In this document: positions 31,138-36,517 of the stretch, one piece after another
Layout: every line of letters begins with the position of its first letter
How positions within the stretch are numbered: position 1 is the first letter of the stretch
NCBI GenBank assembly: GCA_017983975.1
Contig: JAGOAL010000019.1
Span: 1 to 36,517 of the forward strand
Length of the DNA: 36,517 nt
From: Flavobacterium sp.
GTDB lineage: Bacteria; Bacteroidota; Bacteroidia; Flavobacteriales; Flavobacteriaceae
Reading direction: 5' to 3'
The notes under the pieces: model-generated
What the model saw: the letters and a program-made list of their open reading frames with translations, nothing else
What the model was told of the DNA's origin: nothing
The model's database searches: none
Position numbers and translations under genes: made by a program

Positions 31138-34100
31138 ATGCAAGAAGGTATATCAGGTAAAATAGCCAATTTTTTCATCAACTCAAAACTAACCATTTTA
31201 TTAATGGTAGCGTTGATGATAATTGGTACATACAGTTCGTTCTTAATTCCTAGAGAAGAAGAACCACAAATTAATGTTCCAATGGCCGACGTAATGGTGG
31301 GTTATCCTGGAGCAAGTCCGAGTGAAGTGGAAAGCAGAGTAATTAAACCACTTGAGAAAATAATTTCAAACATTAAAGGTGTTGAACACATTCACAGTAT
31401 GGCAATGAACGGTCAAGCCATGATGGTAGTACAGTTTTATGTAGGACAAAATAGTGAAGATTCCTATGTGAAATTATATGACGAATTGATGAAACATCAA
31501 AATATGTTTCCGCAAGGCGTGTATCAGCCAATGGTAAAAACACGTGCTATTGACGATGTTCCTATGTTGGGATTAACGCTTTGGAGTGAAAAATATGATG
31601 ATTTCCAATTGCGTCAAATAGCTGAAGAAGTTACTTCGGAAGTTGAAAAAGTAAAAGATGTTGCAATTACCAAAGAAATTGGAGGAAGAACGCGCGAATT
31701 AAAAGTGGTTTTAGACAAAGATAAAATGGCTGAAAATGGGGTAGATGCGTTGAGCATTATGCAGATGATTCAGGCTAATAACGGAAGTTCGCAATCTGGG
31801 AGTTTTGTTCAAAATGACACAGAATATTTAGTTACAACGGGTAAATTTTTAGCTACTTCTGAAGATGTTGAAAACTTGGTAGTGGGCGTAAACAACAATA
31901 TGCCAGTTTATTTAAAACAAGTTGCAGCTATTCAAGATGGGCCACAAACACCAAAAAATTATGTGTCTTTTGGGTATGGAAAAGCCAATGAAAAATTTGC
32001 TAAAAACAATTCTGAATATCCAGCGGTAACCATTTCTATTGCAAAAGTAAAAGGGGCCGATGCAATGAAAATTTCTGAGAAAATTTTAGAAAGAGTTGAT
32101 GCTTTAAAGAAAACAATTATTCCAACAGATGTTCATGTTGAAGTTTCTCGAAATTATGGAGAAACAGCATCACATAAAGTGGGTGAGTTGTTAATGCACT
32201 TAGGTGTGGCTATTATTGCTGTAACCGTTTTAGTAATGCTAGCCATGGGCTGGAGAGGCGGATTAGTGGTGTTTTTCTCTGTGCCATTAACGTTTGCTTT
32301 GACATTATTTAGTTACTATTTATTAGGATATACTTTAAATAGAATTACGCTTTTTGCTTTAGTATTTGTAGTAGGAATCGTGGTGGACGACAGTATCATT
32401 ATTGCCGAAAACATGCATAGGCATTTCAAAATGAAAAAACTGCCGTTCAAACAAGCGGCTATTTATGCGATTAACGAAGTAGGAAATCCAACCATTTTAG
32501 CAACCTTCACTGTAATTGCAGCGATCTTACCAATGGCATTCGTATCTGGAATGATGGGGCCTTATATGAGTCCGATGCCAATTGGTGCTTCGATTGCAAT
32601 GATATTATCGTTGTTTGTGGCTTTGACTGTTACACCTTATTTGGGATACCATTTATTACATGAAAAAGACGAGCAAGAACACAAAGAAGAAGAAGGTTTA
32701 GAAACGTCTTGGATTTATAAAATTTACAAAAAAATTGAAGAACCGCTTTTAGATAATTCTAAAAAACGTAATCTAATGTTTTTGATTACAGGCGTTTTGT
32801 TAATCGGTTCGGTTTTGATGTTCTTTACGAAATCGGTGGCGGTTAAAATGTTGCCTTTTGATAATAAAAACGAATTCCAAGTCGTAATCGATATGCCAGA
32901 AGGAACTACGTTAGAACGAACAGCAGCGGTTACGAAAGAAATTGCGCAATATCTTTCAACGGTTCCAGAAGTGGTAGATTATCAAAATTACATAGGTGCA
33001 TCGGCTCCGATAACTTTCAATGGTTTGGTGCGTCATTATGATATGCGTGGCGGAAGCAATATGGCAGATATTCAAGTCAATTTATTGCATAAAGAAGATC
33101 GTGATTTACAAAGTCATGATATTGCAAAAATCGTTCGCCCACAGGTTCAAAAAATCGCTAAAAAATATGGCGCTAATGTAAAAATCGTTGAAGTACCACC
33201 TGGACCACCTGTTTTATCTACGTTAGTTGCTGAGGTGTATGGACCTAATTATGATGACCAAATTAAAGTGGCAAACCAAGTGAAAACTATTTTGGAAACT
33301 ACCTCAGATGTGGTTGATACCGATTGGATGGTAGAAGCACCTCAAGTAGAATACAAATTAGAAGTGGATAGAGAAAAAGCCATGTTAAACGGAATTGCTC
33401 CGCAACAAATTGTTGGAAATTTAATGTATTTGTTAAGAGAAATGCCAGTTTCTAATTTGTATGATGAACGTTCAAATAATCCTGTTGGAATTACACTTTC
33501 ATTAGAAGACAAAGACAAAACTTCGATTCAAGATATTCAAAATTTGAAAATAAAAGGTAGTCGTGGGAATGTAGTTCCTGTGAGCGATTTGGTAAAAGTT
33601 ACAACAGATACCTTACAAAATACTATTTATCGTAAAGACCAAAAACGTGTGGTGTATGTTTTAGCTGATATGGCGGGAGCATTAGAAAGTCCGGTGTATG
33701 CGATTTTAGGAATGAATGAGAAGTTAGAAAAAATGCAACTGCCAAAAGGCTATAAAGTAAACGAATTATACATGGATACGCCATCTGATGAAAGTGATTT
33801 CACAGTGAAATGGGATGGAGAATGGCAAATAACCTTAGAAGTATTCCGTGATTTAGGAGCTGCTTTCTTAGTAGTAATTATCGTGATTTACATGTTGATT
33901 GTGGGTTGGTTCCAAAACTTCAAAACACCATTAGTTATGATGGTAGCAATTCCTCTTTCTTTAGTTGGAATTGTATTAGGTCACTGGGTTTTAGGAGCAT
34001 TTTTCACCGCAACTTCGTTTATTGGAATGATTGCTTTAGCAGGAGTAATGGTTCGGAATTCAGTCTTACTGATTGACTTTATCGAAATTCGATTGAATGA

Positions 34101-34335
34101 AGGAATACCAATGAAACAAGCGATTATTGAAGCTGGAGCAGTTAGAACAACACCAATTTTATTAACCACTGGAGCGGTAGTAATTGGAGCATCTATCATC
34201 TTGTTTGACCCAATTTTCCAAGGATTAGCGATTTCGTTAGTTGCTGGAGCAATTGTTTCAACATTATTGACATTAATTGTAGTTCCATTGATTTACTACA
34301 TCACGGAACGCAAAAAATGGGAGAAAAATAATTAA
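31138..34335 (+). CDS. RND efflux transporter permease
   Basis: A 1065-residue inner-membrane pump of the AcrB/MMPL RND superfamily. It has the usual 12-helix layout: the first helix at about residues 15-35, two large periplasmic loops, and helix blocks around 348-560 and 915-1055. The proton-relay aspartate pair D417-D418 is seen in VVGIVVDDSIIIAENM. The N-terminal periplasmic start IPREEEPQINVPMADVMVGYPGASP is of the multidrug-type permease. No heavy-metal motif decides between drugs and metal ions. It is co-transcribed with the adaptor despite a 64-nt spacer. Confidence 0.94.
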   Translation: MQEGISGKIANFFINSKLTILLMVALMIIGTYSSFLIPREEEPQINVPMADVMVGYPGASPSEVESRVIKPLEKIISNIKGVEHIHSMAMNGQAMMVVQFYVGQNSEDSYVKLYDELMKHQNMFPQGVYQPMVKTRAIDDVPMLGLTLWSEKYDDFQLRQIAEEVTSEVEKVKDVAITKEIGGRTRELKVVLDKDKMAENGVDALSIMQMIQANNGSSQSGSFVQNDTEYLVTTGKFLATSEDVENLVVGVNNNMPVYLKQVAAIQDGPQTPKNYVSFGYGKANEKFAKNNSEYPAVTISIAKVKGADAMKISEKILERVDALKKTIIPTDVHVEVSRNYGETASHKVGELLMHLGVAIIAVTVLVMLAMGWRGGLVVFFSVPLTFALTLFSYYLLGYTLNRITLFALVFVVGIVVDDSIIIAENMHRHFKMKKLPFKQAAIYAINEVGNPTILATFTVIAAILPMAFVSGMMGPYMSPMPIGASIAMILSLFVALTVTPYLGYHLLHEKDEQEHKEEEGLETSWIYKIYKKIEEPLLDNSKKRNLMFLITGVLLIGSVLMFFTKSVAVKMLPFDNKNEFQVVIDMPEGTTLERTAAVTKEIAQYLSTVPEVVDYQNYIGASAPITFNGLVRHYDMRGGSNMADIQVNLLHKEDRDLQSHDIAKIVRPQVQKIAKKYGANVKIVEVPPGPPVLSTLVAEVYGPNYDDQIKVANQVKTILETTSDVVDTDWMVEAPQVEYKLEVDREKAMLNGIAPQQIVGNLMYLLREMPVSNLYDERSNNPVGITLSLEDKDKTSIQDIQNLKIKGSRGNVVPVSDLVKVTTDTLQNTIYRKDQKRVVYVLADMAGALESPVYAILGMNEKLEKMQLPKGYKVNELYMDTPSDESDFTVKWDGEWQITLEVFRDLGAAFLVVIIVIYMLIVGWFQNFKTPLVMMVAIPLSLVGIVLGHWVLGAFFTATSFIGMIALAGVMVRNSVLLIDFIEIRLNEGIPMKQAIIEAGAVRTTPILLTTGAVVIGASIILFDPIFQGLAISLVAGAIVSTLLTLIVVPLIYYITERKKWEKNN

Positions 34336-34346
34336 TAATTAACTTG

Positions 34347-34364
34347 CAAGGTTTTATTTCCTTG
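34347..34364 (+). terminator. Weak hairpin after the RND pump
   Basis: CAAGG/CCTTG with an 8-nt loop, followed by TAGGTTTTAT. The short stem and interrupted T-run make it a weak or partial terminator, and it could let transcription run into the DUF2892 gene. Confidence 0.4.
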
Positions 34365-34388
34365 TAGGTTTTATAAATAAATAAAATT

Positions 34389-34574
34389 ATGATAAATAGA
34401 TTAATTAGAGCAATAGCTGGAACGTTTGTAATTCTTAGTGTGCTATTAGGTATGTATGTAAACGAAAACTGGTTTTGGTTTACCATTTTTGTGGGTGCTA
34501 ATTTATTGCAATCTTCAATTACTAGATGGTGTTTAATGGAGGATATATTGCGAAAATTTGGAATAAAAGATTAG
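34389..34574 (+). CDS. DUF2892-family small membrane protein
   Basis: A 61-residue protein with two hydrophobic helices (about 5-20 and 24-42) and the ending RWCLMEDILRKFGIKD, which fits the DUF2892 (YgaP-type transmembrane) pattern: one cysteine after the second helix followed by a short amphipathic LRKLGI-like end. It probably sits in the inner membrane. Read-through from the RND pump is likely, as the 53-nt gap holds only a weak hairpin. DUF2892 proteins often accompany rhodanese-type sulfur carriers; none is in the window. Confidence 0.8.
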   Translation: MINRLIRAIAGTFVILSVLLGMYVNENWFWFTIFVGANLLQSSITRWCLMEDILRKFGIKD

Positions 34575-34613
34575 TTTTTCTAATTTAGCTTTATAAACTA
34601 TAAAACAAATAGT

Positions 34614-35084
34614 ATGAAAAAGCTTAAATTAGTTTCCATTTTAGCATTGGTTTATATATTAAATGTTGCCTCAATGTGTTCAAGTGATGATGATAATTCA
34701 AATACATCAGCTGATCCTACACCGGTAATTAATACCGTAAATTCTGGAACATGGAGAATTACATTATATGAAGACAATGGAGTAAATGAAACAAATAATT
34801 ATTCTAATTATATCTTTACGTTTAATTCAAATGGGGTATTAACTGCAGCTAATTCTACAAGTTATAATGGAACTTGGTCGGTAACTACTAGCAATTCTAA
34901 CGATGATAATCCGGATAATGATTTGGATTTCAATATTGCATTTCTTGCTCCGGCTCCCAATGCATTTACAGATGATCTAACGGATGATTGGGATATTATT
35001 AGTTATACAGCTACTAGAATTCAATTGATTGATGTTAGTGGTGGCAATGGAGGTACAGATTACCTCACTTTTGAAAAAAATTAG
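34614..35084 (+). CDS. Lipocalin-like lipoprotein
   Basis: A 156-residue lipoprotein with lipobox NVASMC (C22). The residues after the cysteine are SSDDDN, an acidic stretch resembling the Bacteroidota surface-lipoprotein export signal. The mature part (GTWRITLYEDNG ... FTFNSNGVLTAANSTSYNGTWSV ...) is a lipocalin-like beta domain. A closely related gene begins at 36355, with the FISUMP gene in between. A strong terminator follows. The role is unknown. Confidence 0.8.
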   Translation: MKKLKLVSILALVYILNVASMCSSDDDNSNTSADPTPVINTVNSGTWRITLYEDNGVNETNNYSNYIFTFNSNGVLTAANSTSYNGTWSVTTSNSNDDNPDNDLDFNIAFLAPAPNAFTDDLTDDWDIISYTATRIQLIDVSGGNGGTDYLTFEKN

Positions 35085-35111
35085 AAATTAACCCGTTGGG
35101 TGTAATTATTT

Positions 35112-35148
35112 AATTGTATCTCGGTAAATTTTACCGAGATACAATTTT
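35112..35148 (+). terminator. Strong symmetrical terminator
   Basis: A perfect 17-base inverted repeat (AATTGTATCTCGGTAAA and its complement) with one central base, followed by TTTG. It ends the lipoprotein message and could work in both directions. Confidence 0.88.
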
Positions 35149-35250
35149 GATTTTATGATTCAAAGTGTCAAAATCAGAAAAAAGCGGAAACAGAGAACAA
35201 TCATACAACCCTAATTTTTTTTTTGCACAAATTAACAAAACTTAAGATAT

Positions 35251-36255
35251 ATGAAAAATTACATCTTTATTTTTTTATTGCTAACAACAAGTATTTACAG
35301 TCAAACGCCTGGTAATGGTGTAACAGATATTGATGGAAATCAATATAACAGTGTAATTATATGTTCTCAAGAATTGATGAAAGAAAACCTAAAAGTTACT
35401 AAATATACTGATGGCACTCCTATTCCTCAGGTAACTGACCCCACATTATGGGCAAATCTAACCACAGGTGCTTGGTGCTATTACAATAACGACCCTGCAC
35501 AAGGTGCAATCTATGGGAAATTATATAATTGGTACGCTGTTGCAGGTATTTATGATGCGGCATCAGCAGCTAATTCTGCACTAAGAAAAAAACTAGCACC
35601 CATTGGTTGGGATGTGGCTAGTGATGGACAATGGAGTTCACTAATAAATTGTCTTGACCCCAACGCAGCTGGAGGAGATAATCCAAATGTTTCAGGAGGA
35701 AAAATGAAAGCAATAGGAACTATCCAAGATGGTAATGGAATATGGCAATTCCCAAACACAGGTGCCAATAATATATCCGGTTTTACAGGTCTTCCAGGAG
35801 GTTCTCGCTCTGACTTTGGAACATTCTCCCGTATTACCACGGGGAGTAGTTATTGGAGTACCTCAGAGTATGATACGGCATATGGTTGGAGTATTAGCCT
35901 GGGCTTCGGTACTAGTAATGCGATTAGATTCGCCTACAATATGAAAGAGGGTTTTTCAGTTCGTTGTATAAAAAGTAGCTCTTTAAATAATCAATCATTT
36001 AACAATAATTCCTTTGATATTTATCCAAACCCAGCTAAAGACCAAATAACTATTGATTTAGGCAATAATTCAAACTCAATTGGTGGAAGTTATAAAATGG
36101 TAAATACATTAGGGCAAGAAGTACTTAATGGAGTTTTAAATTCTCAACAAAACATAATTCATCTAACTAACATAAAAGAGCAAGGTCTTTATTTTGTAAT
36201 AATTTATGACCGAGAAAACAGCTTGATTGAAACTAAGAAAATTATTATTAAATAA
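35251..36255 (+). CDS. FISUMP-domain protein with T9SS type A sorting domain
   Basis: A 334-residue secreted protein. The signal peptide is MKNYIFIFLLLTTSIYSQ. A FISUMP (Fibrobacter succinogenes major paralogous) domain covers about residues 22-240; its typical landmarks are DIDGNQYNSVIICSQELMKENLKV, LYNWYAV, PIGWDVASDGQWSSL, FTGLPGGSR, YWSTSEYD and FSVRCIK. The remaining residues (FDIYPNPAKDQITIDL ... ETKKIIIK) form the type A sorting domain for T9SS export. It is probably a surface protein; binding to carbohydrate is suspected for the family but not shown. It lies between two related lipoprotein genes. Confidence 0.87.
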   Translation: MKNYIFIFLLLTTSIYSQTPGNGVTDIDGNQYNSVIICSQELMKENLKVTKYTDGTPIPQVTDPTLWANLTTGAWCYYNNDPAQGAIYGKLYNWYAVAGIYDAASAANSALRKKLAPIGWDVASDGQWSSLINCLDPNAAGGDNPNVSGGKMKAIGTIQDGNGIWQFPNTGANNISGFTGLPGGSRSDFGTFSRITTGSSYWSTSEYDTAYGWSISLGFGTSNAIRFAYNMKEGFSVRCIKSSSLNNQSFNNNSFDIYPNPAKDQITIDLGNNSNSIGGSYKMVNTLGQEVLNGVLNSQQNIIHLTNIKEQGLYFVIIYDRENSLIETKKIIIK

Positions 36256-36354
36256 TTAAAGGTAGATTGTTAATAAGATACAATTAAAAAAAAAAAGGAA
36301 TAAATAACTATTTCAGAATTTTTAAATATAAATATTAACTTAAATTAAAAAACA

Positions 36355-36517
36355 ATGAAAAGAATAATCTTAATACCGGCTTTATTTTGCTTATTTATGC
36401 TAAACGTAGCATCAATGTGTAGTTCCGATGATAATTCATCTTCATCAACTGACCCAACTCCTGTTATCAATTCTGCGACACAAGGTACATGGAAAATTAC
36501 TAGCTATATTGACTCTT
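36355..36517 (+). CDS. Lipocalin-like lipoprotein, partial (cut by window end)
   Basis: The first 54 codons of a gene read MKRIILIPALFCLFMLNVASMC... and continue SSDDN-SSSST-DPTPVIN-GTWKITSYIDS before the window ends. It matches the lipoprotein at 34614-35084 in the lipobox (LNVASMC, both with cysteine at residue 22), the acidic stretch, DPTPVIN and GTW(R/K)IT(L/S)Y, so it is a paralogue. Its C-terminus lies outside the window. The upstream 99 nt are A/T-rich and hold no other feature. Confidence 0.85.
   Translation, partial: MKRIILIPALFCLFMLNVASMCSSDDNSSSSTDPTPVINSATQGTWKITSYIDS

Noticed and set aside
35550-35840. A 96-codon minus-strand frame inside the FISUMP gene
   Set aside because: It is antisense to a well-matched domain and has no start context or family pattern.
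1-36517. CRISPR arrays, insertion sequences, prophage or integrase genes
   Set aside because: No regularly spaced direct repeats, transposase, phage or recombinase genes were found on either strand.

Overview
This AT-rich window looks like chromosome from a member of the Flavobacteriaceae (Bacteroidota), most likely Flavobacterium or a close relative. Three things point there: repeated TAnnTTTG (-7) promoter boxes, which are the Bacteroidota sigma-A signal; two proteins ending in type IX secretion (T9SS) sorting domains; and family-typical genes such as PF14905 outer-membrane barrels, DUF4369 and DUF2805 proteins and lipoproteins with acidic residues after the lipobox cysteine. I see no insertion sequence, prophage, integrase or CRISPR array. 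The assignment rests on recognising families and motifs by eye; no database search was run.

Left part (1-8.1 kb). A compact operon encodes type I isopentenyl-diphosphate isomerase, a pterin synthase of the CxxxxxHGH type and a BCP-type peroxiredoxin. It is followed by mannose-6-phosphate isomerase, an 89-residue charged protein and a tRNA-Thr(UGU), the last three each with its own promoter box. On the minus strand lie a DUF4369 lipoprotein, an M61 metallopeptidase with a PDZ domain, a DUF2805 protein, and an AlkB-type dioxygenase behind an EamA transporter.

Middle (8.1-19.9 kb). Two PF14905-like TonB-dependent receptors (8.2 kb plus strand, 15.6-18.0 kb minus strand) flank a DUF2721 membrane protein, htpG, an ABC ATPase with no permease beside it, a FabH-type ketosynthase and an unrecognised membrane protein. 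argS follows on the plus strand.

Right part (20-36.5 kb), almost all plus strand. First is a three-gene operon of two paralogous SGNH/GDSL proteins and an MBOAT acyltransferase. The second SGNH protein carries a LysM inside its catalytic domain, so the set is a good candidate for a peptidoglycan-directed O-acetylation system. Next is a stretch rich in sulfur or thiol chemistry: a small two-helix membrane protein with a Cys tail, a Kelch/T9SS protein, a small secreted Cys/Lys protein, a three-cysteine sulfide:quinone-oxidoreductase-like flavoprotein and a 43-residue microprotein. Two copies of a 43-nt terminator repeat flank the flavoprotein and the microprotein. Then comes a complete RND efflux operon (TolC-like, lipoprotein adaptor, 1065-residue pump) with paired inverted repeats upstream and a DUF2892 membrane protein downstream. 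The window ends with a lipocalin-like lipoprotein, a FISUMP/T9SS protein and the start of a second copy of the same lipoprotein, cut by the window edge.

For several genes the first in-frame start lies upstream of the true one. Promoter position, signal-peptide structure and family N-termini were used to choose starts for idi, manA, the M61 peptidase, the EamA transporter, the second SGNH protein, the Kelch protein and the TolC-like protein.
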